64,000 nucleotides of DNA, taken from the NCBI GenBank assembly GCA_965207985.1, contig CBDBND010000011.1, forward strand, positions 1 to 64,000, read 5' to 3'. Each line of letters starts with the position of its first letter. Position 1 is the first letter of the stretch. Below the pieces are notes generated by a model, which had not been told where the DNA came from, ran no database searches, and saw nothing but the letters and a program-made list of their open reading frames with translations. A program made the position numbers and the translations under genes. Source of the DNA: CBDBND01 sp965207985 (GTDB lineage: Bacteria > Pseudomonadota > Alphaproteobacteria > Rhodospirillales > Rhodospirillaceae). This document shows, piece by piece, positions 16,464 through 25,916 of this stretch.

Positions 16464-17318
16464 ATGAAACGCAGAACACTCATCGGTGGGCTCGGCGCGC
16501 TGGCAACAAGTGGATTTCCCACCATCATCGGCGCAAAACGGACCCAGGCGGCGACGTTGCTTGATCCGTCCAAACCGGAGGACCTCCATCTCATTCACCG
16601 TAAACTGAACTTCACTTTGGATGGCCGGCCGGTGTACTGGTTTATCGATGCCATTCGCATGGGCCTCAAGGACTACGCATTCACACCGTTCTGGCGCATG
16701 CACGTCGGTATTGTTTACAAGGTCAATGACCTGGATGACTACCGCTACGAAACCAAAGCGCTGGTCAAAATATTCTACTCTGATCTGGAAACCGGAAAGC
16801 TGCTTGAGACGTGGGACAATCCTTACACCGGTGAGCGACGCACCGTACTGCAGCCCACGCTCGCGACGTCTTCTCAAATTCGCGGCCTCACCGGAGAGGA
16901 AGCGAAGAATCGGTTGGATACCCCTGAGAACGGACCCGTGAGCACCAATAACAGGATCGGCCCTGCTTATGTCGTCAATGACGATGTGTGGTGTAACGCC
17001 GACCTCGTCGTCCGCGCCGAGCCGCCCAACTATTTAGACATGACCATTCAGGTCAACGACTGGATGACCTACCAAGGCTCCATATCCGAAGTGTCCGACC
17101 CCGACGTGATGAGCGCGGCCGCCACACTCAATTTCAACGACGTTAACACCTTTAATCACCCGTGGATCGGCATGCGCGACGTAACTGCAAATTCCGTTTC
17201 CCGCGGCTACGGGCGGAAAAGCCATTCCCTCGACGGCATGCCGGGACCGTGGAAAGCGTTTATGGCCGATCATCACCCCGACGTTCTCACCGACATTGAT
17301 GGTGCTATTGAAGGATAA
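16464..17318 (+). CDS. DUF1838 family exported protein
   Basis: 284 residues. An N-terminal Tat-like segment (KRRTLIGGLGALATSG) is followed by a DUF1838 domain, recognised from the family start (DLHLIHRKLNFTLDGRPVYWF) and the middle part with FWRMHVGIVYKV. The family is of unknown function, is common in proteobacteria with aromatic or terpenoid catabolism, and is usually exported. AGGAGG about ten bases upstream fits ATG 16464. The gene is divergent from the amidohydrolase operon across 88 bp. The 3' side is a 294-bp gap (17319-17612) holding a perfect palindrome. Confidence 0.85.
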   Translation: MKRRTLIGGLGALATSGFPTIIGAKRTQAATLLDPSKPEDLHLIHRKLNFTLDGRPVYWFIDAIRMGLKDYAFTPFWRMHVGIVYKVNDLDDYRYETKALVKIFYSDLETGKLLETWDNPYTGERRTVLQPTLATSSQIRGLTGEEAKNRLDTPENGPVSTNNRIGPAYVVNDDVWCNADLVVRAEPPNYLDMTIQVNDWMTYQGSISEVSDPDVMSAAATLNFNDVNTFNHPWIGMRDVTANSVSRGYGRKSHSLDGMPGPWKAFMADHHPDVLTDIDGAIEG

Positions 17319-17425
17319 GTGCGATTGTTTCGGAACGAGCGCTACGGCCCGACGAAGAGACTTCCAGTGTTCATAGAAGCTTAAGCAGTTCTTCGATTGT
17401 ATTGAGACCGCGTGTTATCTAGCCA

Positions 17426-17445
17426 ATGGATCACCGGTGATCCAT
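17426..17445. promoter_or_regulatory. Perfect 20-bp palindrome, possible operator
   Basis: ATGGATCACCGGTGATCCAT is its own reverse complement. It lies about 170 bp upstream of the hemerythrin-DUF1538 gene in otherwise featureless intergenic DNA. There is no T tract after it, so it is unlikely to be a terminator. A dimeric regulator site is possible; no matching regulator gene is adjacent. Confidence 0.45.
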
Positions 17446-17612
17446 GAGTTTCACCCAATTTGTCTATCCCATTCGGATTGGTTTGTAACGCGCGTTATGC
17501 TTATGTGAGGCCGGACCTGGACTCGCGAACGATACGTATGTTTGACTTTCCTCAATCTCAAAAGGGGACGATTCCGCTACCATCATAACGGCCTTGGGGA
17601 ATGGGGAAGCCT

Positions 17613-19997
17613 ATGTCCACTGTCCTAGAGCGACTGCTGCAGGACCACGATCGGATTAGCAAGGTCTTTGCGGTCCTGGAGAAGGAAGTAGATGCCTGGG
17701 CGACGGGCCATACACCGGACATCGTCCTGATTGAATCCTGTCTCAGTTACTGCACCAACTATTGCGACCTGGCTCATCACGCTCGGGAAGATCTCATGTT
17801 CGGCCGCATGTTAGAGAAAGACCGGGCCGCGACCGAGGCTGTCACCGACAGTCTTAAAACCATGCATATCGTCTTGACGGACCGGACGCGCGCTTTGCAG
17901 CGCGCCGTTCAGGAAGCGATATCCGGTGCGCCTGAAAAAGCGCAGTCTGTCAAAGCGCTGACGGCGGATTTTTTGACGCACTATCGAGATCATATGATGT
18001 TCGAAGAGGCCAAACTCTTTCCACTGGCCGATCAAATACTGAGTGGTGCCGATTGGATTGCCTTGGAAGGCGAAGACCCTGCCCGAATGGATCCGGTTTT
18101 TGGCAAACAAGTGGATCATGGATACGATCGGCTGTATCGAACGGTTATCGCTCCGGGAGACCGTCAGGCTGCCGTTTCCATTGGTCAAGACCAGGAGCCA
18201 ACGTCTGCTCCAGTATCAACACCAGCCGACGAAGATGACGGGTATCTGTTCATACGGTTTGGCTCGTTCGTGCAGGAAGCCAGCGCCCACGCACAAGCGA
18301 TTAGCTATAACTATCTCACTCCCAAACCCTTGCGCGATGACGAGGGACGGGAGGTGCCCTACAAGGCAGAAAAGCTGCAACCACGGGCGATAGATGTATA
18401 CCGGCTTCTCGGGCCCTATGTCGGGACCCGGTTTTACGAACAGCTAAAAGCCGTCATGCCACTAGCCTTATACTTGGCTGTCTTTCAGGTGCTTATTCTC
18501 CGTCAAGTCATCGACGAAGGATGGTCCATCACCGTCGGTCTCGGCGCCGTCATCATCGGCCTCATGCTTTTTATGGAAGGTTTGAAGTTGGGCCTGATGC
18601 CTTTTGCCGAGGTCATTGGCGATACGCTGCCCAAGAAATCCTCTCTTGCCGTCGTCCTGACCATCGCTTTCATTCTCGGAATCGGTGTGACCTTTGCCGA
18701 ACCTGCCATCGGGGCACTACAGGCTGCCGGCGCTTTGGTTGACGTCAACCGGGCGCCCTATCTGTATACGCTTTTGACAGATTGGCCCGGGGTCTTGGTC
18801 ATGGTCGTCGGCGCCGGCGTGGGTCTAGCAGCCGTCCTTGGCACCATGCGCTTTATCAAGCGCTGGAGCCTGAAGCCCTACATTTATGGAGCTCTCGCAC
18901 CGACCCTGATTTTGACCGTGATCGTTGCCCTTGATGACGACCTATCAAAGATTCTCGGCTTGGCATGGGATTGTGGTGCGGTGACGACCGGTCCGGTGAC
19001 CGTCCCGCTGGTCTTATCACTCGGTATCGGCATCGCCTCTGCTGCCGGGAAGGGGAATTCCTCCTTGTCCGGGTTCGGCATCGTCACACTGGCTTCTCTC
19101 TTCCCGATCATCGGCGTTATGTGCCTGGGCCTGTACGTGTCATGGGTTGTCACGCCTGAGGAGATCATTGCCGCAGCTCAAGCAGGGACAACTATCGTAG
19201 CTGATCCCGCTTGGTACGAACGGACACCGGCAGTGGAAATCATCGGCGGTATCCGCGCCATCGTACCTTTGGTGCTGTTCCTGTTCTTTATTTTTAAGGT
19301 GTTGCTCAAGGCGACTTTGATGGAACGAGGGATCGTCTTGTACGGTCTCACCCTTTGTGTCGTCGGAATGTGTGTGTTCAATATCGGATTGTCCTACGGC
19401 TTGTCGGCGCTTGGGGCGCAGTCCGGTCAATATGTGCCGGCGGCGTTTCAGTACATTGACGGCATTATGGAATCGCCGCTCTATGTCTATGCGGTCGGTA
19501 TTCCCATCGCCGTCGGCTTTGCCTGGATCCTTGGTTTCGGGGCAACGTTGGCCGAACCGGCTCTCAACGCCCTCGGCGTTACGGTCGAAAACCTGACCAA
19601 CGGAGCGTTTCGCAAAAAGACACTGATGTATGCCGTGTCGCTAGGCGTGGCTTTCGGCATTGCCGTCGGTGTGCTCAAGATCATCTACAGCCTGCCCATC
19701 GCATATTTGCTGATCCCCGCCTACCTGCTGGCTGTCGTTTTGACTGCTTTATCCAGTGAAGAGTTTGTCAACATCGCGTGGGATAGCGCCGGTGTGACCA
19801 CAGGACCCGTTACCGTACCGTTGGTTTTGGCGATGGGCCTTGGTCTTGGCGACGCCGTCACGGCCATCGAAGGGTTCGGAATTCTGTCCATGGCCTCCAT
19901 AGGGCCGATCCTCTCTGTACTAGCCACAGGTCTATGGGTGCAGGCTGCCGCTAAACGCCGGACCCAATTCAAATACTCTGAAGAAGGAGCACGATAA
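17613..19997 (+). CDS. Hemerythrin-like domain fused to a duplicated DUF1538 membrane permease
   Basis: Residues 1-150 are a hemerythrin-like four-helix domain with HDR, HHAREDLMF and HYRDHMMFEEAKLFPLAD iron-ligand patterns. The rest is a polytopic membrane protein with two DUF1538 repeats, each marked by the signature AWDxxxVTTGPVTVPLVL (near residues 450-470 and 717-736). DUF1538 proteins are predicted transporters of unknown substrate. Start 17613 has GGGGAAG close upstream; 17601 is an in-frame alternative. The stop overlaps the PII-like ATG (TAATG). The layout suggests a transport protein controlled by an O2- or redox-sensing domain and by PII-like proteins (inference). Confidence 0.88.
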   Translation: MSTVLERLLQDHDRISKVFAVLEKEVDAWATGHTPDIVLIESCLSYCTNYCDLAHHAREDLMFGRMLEKDRAATEAVTDSLKTMHIVLTDRTRALQRAVQEAISGAPEKAQSVKALTADFLTHYRDHMMFEEAKLFPLADQILSGADWIALEGEDPARMDPVFGKQVDHGYDRLYRTVIAPGDRQAAVSIGQDQEPTSAPVSTPADEDDGYLFIRFGSFVQEASAHAQAISYNYLTPKPLRDDEGREVPYKAEKLQPRAIDVYRLLGPYVGTRFYEQLKAVMPLALYLAVFQVLILRQVIDEGWSITVGLGAVIIGLMLFMEGLKLGLMPFAEVIGDTLPKKSSLAVVLTIAFILGIGVTFAEPAIGALQAAGALVDVNRAPYLYTLLTDWPGVLVMVVGAGVGLAAVLGTMRFIKRWSLKPYIYGALAPTLILTVIVALDDDLSKILGLAWDCGAVTTGPVTVPLVLSLGIGIASAAGKGNSSLSGFGIVTLASLFPIIGVMCLGLYVSWVVTPEEIIAAAQAGTTIVADPAWYERTPAVEIIGGIRAIVPLVLFLFFIFKVLLKATLMERGIVLYGLTLCVVGMCVFNIGLSYGLSALGAQSGQYVPAAFQYIDGIMESPLYVYAVGIPIAVGFAWILGFGATLAEPALNALGVTVENLTNGAFRKKTLMYAVSLGVAFGIAVGVLKIIYSLPIAYLLIPAYLLAVVLTALSSEEFVNIAWDSAGVTTGPVTVPLVLAMGLGLGDAVTAIEGFGILSMASIGPILSVLATGLWVQAAAKRRTQFKYSEEGAR

Positions 19998-20416
19998 TGC
20001 GCACTCGGGAAATCGTCGTCTTGACCGACGTCGCGTTGATCACGTGCATCGTTCAGCGCGGTGTTGCTGACGCGATCATAAAAGCCGCCCGCGAAGCCGG
20101 AGCTCAAGGCGCAACAGTCAACTATGCCAAAGGCCTGGGTGTACGGGAACGCCTAGGGCTACTTGGTGTGGCGGTCAACGTTGAAAAAGAAGTGATCAAC
20201 ATCGTCGTCTCCACCGAACAGGTGGAACGGGTTTTCGAACGCATGTATCTGGCCGGGAATTTGGATACGCCAGGCATGGGGATCATGTATGTGACCAAGC
20301 TTGAGAAAGCGGCCACCTTTGTGCCCGACGACATCATGCATAAACTGAGTGAGCAGCAAAAAACGATGATACCGCAGCCCCATCGTCGTAGCTCGGACAC
20401 AGGCGCTCACCCATGA
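19997..20416 (+). CDS. PII-like signalling protein (first of pair)
   Basis: 139 residues of the PII superfamily (GlnB-like fold). The N-terminal strand-helix is followed by GAQGATVNYAKGLG, a position equal to the nucleotide-binding T-loop base, and the C-terminal part includes GMGIMYVTKLEK. The classical T-loop Tyr region is not obvious, so it belongs with PII-like proteins that sense nucleotides or metabolites and act on transporters. It overlaps the DUF1538 gene by 1 bp and the next gene by 4 bp, indicating translational coupling and a direct role in that transporter. Confidence 0.82.
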   Translation: MRTREIVVLTDVALITCIVQRGVADAIIKAAREAGAQGATVNYAKGLGVRERLGLLGVAVNVEKEVINIVVSTEQVERVFERMYLAGNLDTPGMGIMYVTKLEKAATFVPDDIMHKLSEQQKTMIPQPHRRSSDTGAHP

Positions 20417-20742
20417 AGACGTTTCCCAACAACAAAATGATTACGTGCGTGATCCCCAAAGGGCAGGGGCCCGATCTGATCGAAGGGCTGCGTCAAGATC
20501 AGGGTATCACGGCAGCTAATGCCATGAGTGGACGCGGGGTTAGCCAGAGAACCGGAAATTTTGCTGAGGAAGTCGACGTTCTCACCGTCGTCGTCAATCA
20601 AAGCCGGGCTAAGGAAGTCTTCGAATATCTTTATGATCGTATCGAGATCGATCACGCCTATGGCCGATTTATGTTCCAGCTCGCACTGGACACATCTTCA
20701 AGCTTTTCCCTGCCTGACAATATTTCGGAAGAAGCCGATTAA
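20413..20742 (+). CDS. PII-like signalling protein (second of pair)
   Basis: 109 residues with a similar alpha-beta fold: KMITCVIPKGQGPDLIEGL, a GRGVSQRTG turn equal to the nucleotide loop, and a C-terminal helix KEVFEYLYDRIEIDHAYGRFMF. It is shorter than its neighbour and diverged. Its ATG overlaps the preceding stop (ATGA). It ends the operon and overlaps the antiporter gene tail to tail by a few bases. A heteromeric regulator with the upstream PII-like protein is a reasonable guess but is not shown by sequence. Confidence 0.75.
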   Translation: MKTFPNNKMITCVIPKGQGPDLIEGLRQDQGITAANAMSGRGVSQRTGNFAEEVDVLTVVVNQSRAKEVFEYLYDRIEIDHAYGRFMFQLALDTSSSFSLPDNISEEAD

Positions 20743-23273
20743 CTGTCCTGAGCCAGCCGTTCTTTAGCAACTTCTTCAATATGTTCATGCATGGCGGCGT
20801 TTTCCCGCAACAATTTGTCAAAATCCCGTTTGCTGAGGGTGAGCAGATCGGCAAATCCGTTCGTGATCACGTCGGCATTACGCGGCTGAGCCTTAAGCAA
20901 TGACAATTCACCAAAGAAATCACCGTTGCTCAATTAAATATTGCCCTGCTCAAGCACGACATCCAACGTTCCGGACGAAATGAAGTACATGTGGTGACCC
21001 ATGTCGCCTTTGTGGCAGATCATTTCACCGGGTATGGCCAATCGTGGCTTCAGCATAGAGGCGATTTCAGCCTGGTCCGTGGCGGAAAGGTTGGTAAAGA
21101 GAGGCACGCGGCCAACCAGTTCGATGGGCCGCAAACCCAAGTCTAACGCGGGTCGGCGGCCAAATTTCTTCGCCGTACTTTCGAGATGTCCATCAAGAGC
21201 CCGATAGACGTCGTTGGAGATGATCCCGTCTTCCTGCATCTGGGCATAGTCTTCCCTTTCCACACGGACGGCCACCTGACCGAGGGAGCGTTCTTTCATA
21301 CGTTGGGCGTAATCGGGGTATTGGCTGCGAAGGGCGGCCAGGGCTTGTTCGATGTTTTTAGCGCGTTCTTTCAACATGTCCGTGATAGATGCCGCGGTAT
21401 CAGCACCGACAATTTGCCCGACTCGTTCGACGTATTCTTTCTGAAGTTCATCAATAGCCGCCTGGCACGACCGCAAGAGCTCGAATCTATTGGCTAAGGC
21501 GTTGCTCAGCCAGTAAGTCAACCGCAATCGACGGTGAGCCAAAAGAGCCAGCAAAAAAGTTTGCGGGAATCTCGTGATGTAATGAATAGAATTGCGATAG
21601 CCTTCCGAGCCGCTATGGCGCAATCCGTCGCCGAGGTCGTCCACGTAGCCGGTTAAGACTTGGGCTGTATGCGATAAAAGAAATCCTTCACGGTAAAGAT
21701 CCAAGTAGATTTGTTTTTCATGGGCATAGATGGCGGAGAGACCGACGCGTAGCCAATCCTCGTCGGATAAGGTGCCGAGCTTTTCAATATCCTCTTTAAG
21801 AAAGTGGATACGGGCTTCGTATTCACGATTTAAAGGCCCGACGATCCGGTCATCAATCTGATGGTTTTTAGCAAAGTCTGAGATCTGGGCATTGACGTCC
21901 GCGATGGCGTTAATCATGGCGCGGTTCTGTACCACCTGATCGGCGATAGGCAGCTCATCCAATTTGAAAGCCCGCATAAGGAAGCGGATCGTTGTCGCGT
22001 TAACGAACAGGGTGAACAGCACGAAGCCGGTTACCATGGTGATAATGAACTGCTGGGTTTCGCTATCGACAGCAGGATTTTCTGAAATAGCGAGGGCGAG
22101 TGCGAGTGAGACGGCACCTCTCAATCCGCCCCACAGCATGACGGCTTTGTAGCCTGTCGTCAGGTTGGCGGTCAGGCCTAAGTATTGGACGCCTGGAATC
22201 AAACCAAATATCAGAACAGACCGTGCTAAAGTCGCAACGACAATCAACGTTGCCATGGTGGCTAGAGCAGCCCAACTGATGTCCTGCATGATCATCGGAA
22301 CTGCCATGCCGACCATGATGAAAATCAGGCTGTTGGCCCAAAAACCAATATTTTCCCATGTCTCGCCGAGCATTTCCCAACTGTCGCCGGAAATGCGCTT
22401 CCGTCCGACGGACCCCATGACCAGCCCCGCCGTCAATGTTGCCATCACTCCCGAAACGTGAAGAAAGTGCTCCGCTAAAATGAATGCGATGTAGGCGAGA
22501 GAAATCGTCAGGGTGATCTCGACGATGGTTTGATTGCGTAACTGGCCAATGAGCCAGCACGTCGCCCTGGCGAGGAGATACCCCACAATGACGCCGCCGA
22601 CGAAAACTTCGGCAAAGGACAAGGCGCCGCCAACGACGTCCGCCTGAGCCAAACCTAAGATCATCGCAAGCAATATGTTGAACATCACGATGGCGGTGGC
22701 GTCGTTAAACAGGCTTTCCCCCTCCACCAAAATTCCCAAGCGATGGGGGACAGAGAGATCCTTGAATATTGCGACAACGGCGACCGGGTCGGTGGCCGAT
22801 ACAATGGCCCCGAGCAGCAAGCAAGTGACCAAGGAAAATCCCGTAATCGTGGTCATTGTTCCGCCGACAAGAGCGGTTGAGATTAATACGCCGACAATTG
22901 CAAGAAGCAGTATGGGTGCAATGTCATCGATGAGCCGGCGTACATCGATTGCCAAAGCGGACTCGAAAACCAATGCTGGCAGGAAAACGAATAAGATGAC
23001 CTCAGAGGTCACTTCAAAGCTGCCAAGAGCAAGGAGGATTTCACCTATAACGGGGATGCCGTGAAGACCTTCATGCGCTGCCGGCGTTAATTCGGTCGAC
23101 AGCATTATCACAACACCGATAATGATTCCGATGAGGGCGACCATTACGGTGTATGGAAAATTGAGTTTGCGTGCTGCCGGCAACATAAGGACGGCGATGG
23201 ACAAAAGTCCAAACAAGCCGAGCACGGATAAGTACACGTGACTCATAACGGCGGTCCCATTGGGCCGTGACAA
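20739..23273 (-). pseudogene. CPA1-type Na+/H+ antiporter with C-terminal cyclic-nucleotide domain, interrupted by an in-frame TAA
   Basis: Residues 1 to ~420 form a ~12-helix NhaP-like antiporter (LLLGAIVSATDPVAVVAIFKDL, EGESLFNDATAIVMF, GLRGAVSLALALAI). A long helical cytoplasmic region follows, then a cNMP-binding domain from about residue 700 (IPGEMICHKGDMGHHMYFISSG). A TAA at 20934-20936 stops it after GNI; the same frame then continues with NGDFFGELSLL and ends at 20739. The break falls in the middle of the cNMP beta-barrel, so the 779-residue product probably has an intact transporter and a broken sensor. One base change (CAA to TAA) explains it. Convergent with the PII operon. Confidence 0.85.
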
Positions 23274-23346
23274 TGGGTTAGGAGTGGCTTTTTTTGGCTT
23301 GTTGCACCATGACCTAGGTCAACAGCGGATTTCTGCGCTTCAATGA

Positions 23347-24459
23347 CTATTGAGGCCGTACCCGCAGAATTCTGCCGTCTGCACTGTCTGTGAGCAGATA
23401 AAGGTATCCATCTGGACCGGCGCGCACCTCACGGAAGCGTTCTTCCAGGTCGGTGAACAAGGTGTCTTGCCCGGCGATTACACCGTCTTCCATAACCAGT
23501 CGCCGCACGGACATGTTTGCCAGCGCGGCAACAAACAGATCGCCCTGCCACTCAGGAAACGCTTCGCCGCTGTATAAGGTCATACCGCCCGGGGCGATGG
23601 ACGGTACCCAATACTCAAGGGGTAGTTCGGTACCGGCCAACTCCCGAAAGGGTGAGATGCGGGCACCCGAGTAATCCAAGCCATAGGTGGCGGCCGGCCA
23701 GCCGTAATTGGCGCCCGGCTGAAGAATATTGAGTTCGTCACCGCCCATGGGTCCATGTTCGTGCAGGTACACCCGGCCTGTTTCTCCATCGACCACCAAA
23801 CCCTGCTGATTGCGGTGACCATAGGTCCAGATCTCCGGGCGGGCGCCGTCCGTATTGACGAAGGGATTATCGGAGGGAATAGAACCGTCGTCGTTGATCC
23901 GGACGGTCTTGCCCCAATGGTTATCAAGCACCTGCGCCTGTTCGCGGTAGGTAAAACCGTCGCCGGAGGTGATCAATAGAGTGCCGTCCGGCAAAAACGC
24001 CAGCCGCGCCCCGTAATGTATGGGCGTATCTTTCAACGGCTCGGCGCCAAAAATGACTTCCAAATCTGTGAGGGAGTCGCCCGCGTATTTTGCCCGCGCC
24101 ACGCGGAGCTGATTGGCGTCTCGCGTGCCGTGGGAGTAGGACAGATAAATCAACTGATTACTTGCGAAGTCGGGATGCAACCGAATGTCCATCAGGCCAC
24201 CCTGGCCACGGACAAAGGTTTCCGGCACGCCGGCAACCGGGTCAGGTAGAAGTTCACCGTTGCGAATGACGCGCAAGCGTCCGTCCCGTTCGGTCACCAG
24301 TATGTCGCCGTCCGGAAGAAACGCAAGACTCCAGGGAAACGCCAATCCTTCAGCCACGGTCTCGATGGTGTAGTCCTGAGCGAAACTGGCGGAAGATTGC
24401 AAACCTATTGCAGTGGAGAGCGCAATCGCGGCAACCGTCTTAGTCATCATCTTTATCAT
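23347..24459 (-). CDS. PQQ-dependent sugar dehydrogenase-like beta-propeller, secreted
   Basis: A signal peptide (KTVAAIALSTAIGLQSSASFAQ) is followed by a soluble glucose/sorbosone dehydrogenase propeller. It has PWSLAFLPDGDILVTERDGRLRVI, YHFGARL-type strands (HYGARLAFLPDGTLLITSGDGF), YGHRNQQGL and HGPMGGDELN, the usual PQQ- and metal-binding loops. These enzymes oxidise sugars or aldoses in the periplasm with PQQ. No PQQ biosynthesis genes lie in the window. The start at 24459 overlaps the stop of the membrane-protein gene (ATGA); the longer in-frame ATG at 24498 would spoil the signal. Confidence 0.9.
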   Translation of the reverse strand: MIKMMTKTVAAIALSTAIGLQSSASFAQDYTIETVAEGLAFPWSLAFLPDGDILVTERDGRLRVIRNGELLPDPVAGVPETFVRGQGGLMDIRLHPDFASNQLIYLSYSHGTRDANQLRVARAKYAGDSLTDLEVIFGAEPLKDTPIHYGARLAFLPDGTLLITSGDGFTYREQAQVLDNHWGKTVRINDDGSIPSDNPFVNTDGARPEIWTYGHRNQQGLVVDGETGRVYLHEHGPMGGDELNILQPGANYGWPAATYGLDYSGARISPFRELAGTELPLEYWVPSIAPGGMTLYSGEAFPEWQGDLFVAALANMSVRRLVMEDGVIAGQDTLFTDLEERFREVRAGPDGYLYLLTDSADGRILRVRPQ

Positions 24460-24932
24460 GCCGTTTCTCCACGGGCCGTGTATTTGGCGAACAACCAACC
24501 GCCCACGGCTCCAGCCAATGTCTGTCCGGCCAACCCCATTGGTGTTCTTGCAAAGGCGAACAACATCACTTCGAACGAAAAGAAAGAAAGACCAAGTTGA
24601 GTGAGAATGGCAACGGCTCCGGCTACGGTGAAGATAATGATGCGGAACTGGGGCAAGAAATGGGACACACCAGCCGCGGCGATGAAGGCGATCAGCAAGC
24701 CCACGAAAATCATCTGCCCGTAGGAAAACCGGAAGGCCTGACTGGGGAGGAATCCGAGATTGATGAGGTCATACCAGGTGTTGGCAATGCGCACGGTAAA
24801 CGGGATGGCAATACCGACTTCGCTGTGAGCCGCCAGAACGAATTGTGTCCCAATGATGCACGCCAGAGTGATGGTTGCGATGACGGCTAAGACAAAGACA
24901 ACACTGATGCGGATGATGCGTTGAAGGGTCAT
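24456..24932 (-). CDS. Four-helix membrane protein of unknown function
   Basis: 158 residues with hydrophobic segments at about 8-32, 70-92, 97-116 and 120-150, and short polar loops. I do not recognise the family. It is translationally coupled (ATGA) to the sugar dehydrogenase downstream and lies 24 bp after the NAD(P)-binding gene. A role as membrane partner (electron or quinone contact) for the sugar dehydrogenase is possible but is an inference from position only. Confidence 0.7.
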   Translation of the reverse strand: MTLQRIIRISVVFVLAVIATITLACIIGTQFVLAAHSEVGIAIPFTVRIANTWYDLINLGFLPSQAFRFSYGQMIFVGLLIAFIAAAGVSHFLPQFRIIIFTVAGAVAILTQLGLSFFSFEVMLFAFARTPMGLAGQTLAGAVGGWLFAKYTARGETA

Positions 24933-24956
24933 CGGCTTGTCTCTTTCTCAAAAGCG

Positions 24957-25745
24957 TTAGTTATTCCTGCGCATGGATTCCAAGTATTCGGGTCTGATCA
25001 CCATTTCATAGCGCTTCCACATGTTTTCGTAACGGCCTCCAAGTTCCACGTCCAGGTCCAACGCGTGGAACGTGGTGTCGAGGCAGTCTTCATTGTCGAG
25101 ACATTCCATGGTCAGGCGTGCGAGGCCATCCCGGGAGATCGCACCGACAGCCATGTGATCCGTAGTCAAATAGGCCTTGCCGGATTCCGTGAATTCGAGC
25201 GGCAGTAATGTCATGTGACGGATGATGGTGTAGGGCACGCCACTATCCTTCAAGATATCCTCAGCAACGCTTTTTGAGGCAATGGATACACGCTGAAACT
25301 CGGGAATGTTTTCCGTAAAGAACATTTTTGCACTGTCGCCTGCGCCGGTGGCGCCATGCAAAATCATTTGACCGACGTTTCCTGCCTTGGCCCACTTGGA
25401 AATAACCTTCTGGCTCTTTTCGTAATAGGTCTGATCACCGCCAAAGGGCTGGCCCGAAGCGTCAATAACGGCTCGGTACGATGTTTCCGTAAAAATACGT
25501 TCCATATCCGCGTCGCTGAGGGCATCGCCGATCACGTAAGTGATATCCAGACCGGCCAGCCGTTCACGGTTGGACGTGGGGCGGGCCATCACCGTGACGT
25601 CGTCTCCGGCTTCAACCAGATCCTTGACGATTTCAGACCCCAACTGCCCGGTGCCGCCGAGTACCAGAACGCCACCGTCCGCCGCAAATGCCCAGGGTGC
25701 CCAAACAAAAAAGGAAAATGCGATTGCGAAGAACCGTTTGATCAT
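24957..25745 (-). CDS. NAD(P)-binding (NmrA/atypical SDR-like) protein with signal peptide
   Basis: 262 residues. An N-terminal signal-like segment (RFFAIAFSFFVWAPWAFAADG) precedes a Rossmann domain with VLVLGGTGQLGSEIV, ASGQPFGG and a C-terminal region of NmrA-like type. Such proteins bind NAD(P)H and act as reductases or redox sensors in the cytosol, so an export signal is odd. The same combination occurs in four SDRs at 57376-60587. It is the first gene of a three-gene unit with the membrane protein and the sugar dehydrogenase. It is divergent from the amine oxidase over 171 bp. Confidence 0.85.
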   Translation of the reverse strand: MIKRFFAIAFSFFVWAPWAFAADGGVLVLGGTGQLGSEIVKDLVEAGDDVTVMARPTSNRERLAGLDITYVIGDALSDADMERIFTETSYRAVIDASGQPFGGDQTYYEKSQKVISKWAKAGNVGQMILHGATGAGDSAKMFFTENIPEFQRVSIASKSVAEDILKDSGVPYTIIRHMTLLPLEFTESGKAYLTTDHMAVGAISRDGLARLTMECLDNEDCLDTTFHALDLDVELGGRYENMWKRYEMVIRPEYLESMRRNN

Positions 25746-25916
25746 TTCTCGTCCCCAATGATTAATTGATTAGATTTCAGGGTAAGTCATGGCAGGCTTG
25801 AGACGCAATGACCGGACATGGATGAATCGTGCTCGTTAAATGACCAAGTTACGGTCAACCATACTGAGCATCGTCAGAGGAGCATAAGGTTAAGGTCTTC
25901 ACGCAAGGAGTGCACC

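Noticed and set aside
20934..20936. Programmed stop-codon readthrough in the antiporter gene
   Set aside because: No readthrough context or structure was seen; a simple nonsense mutation is enough.
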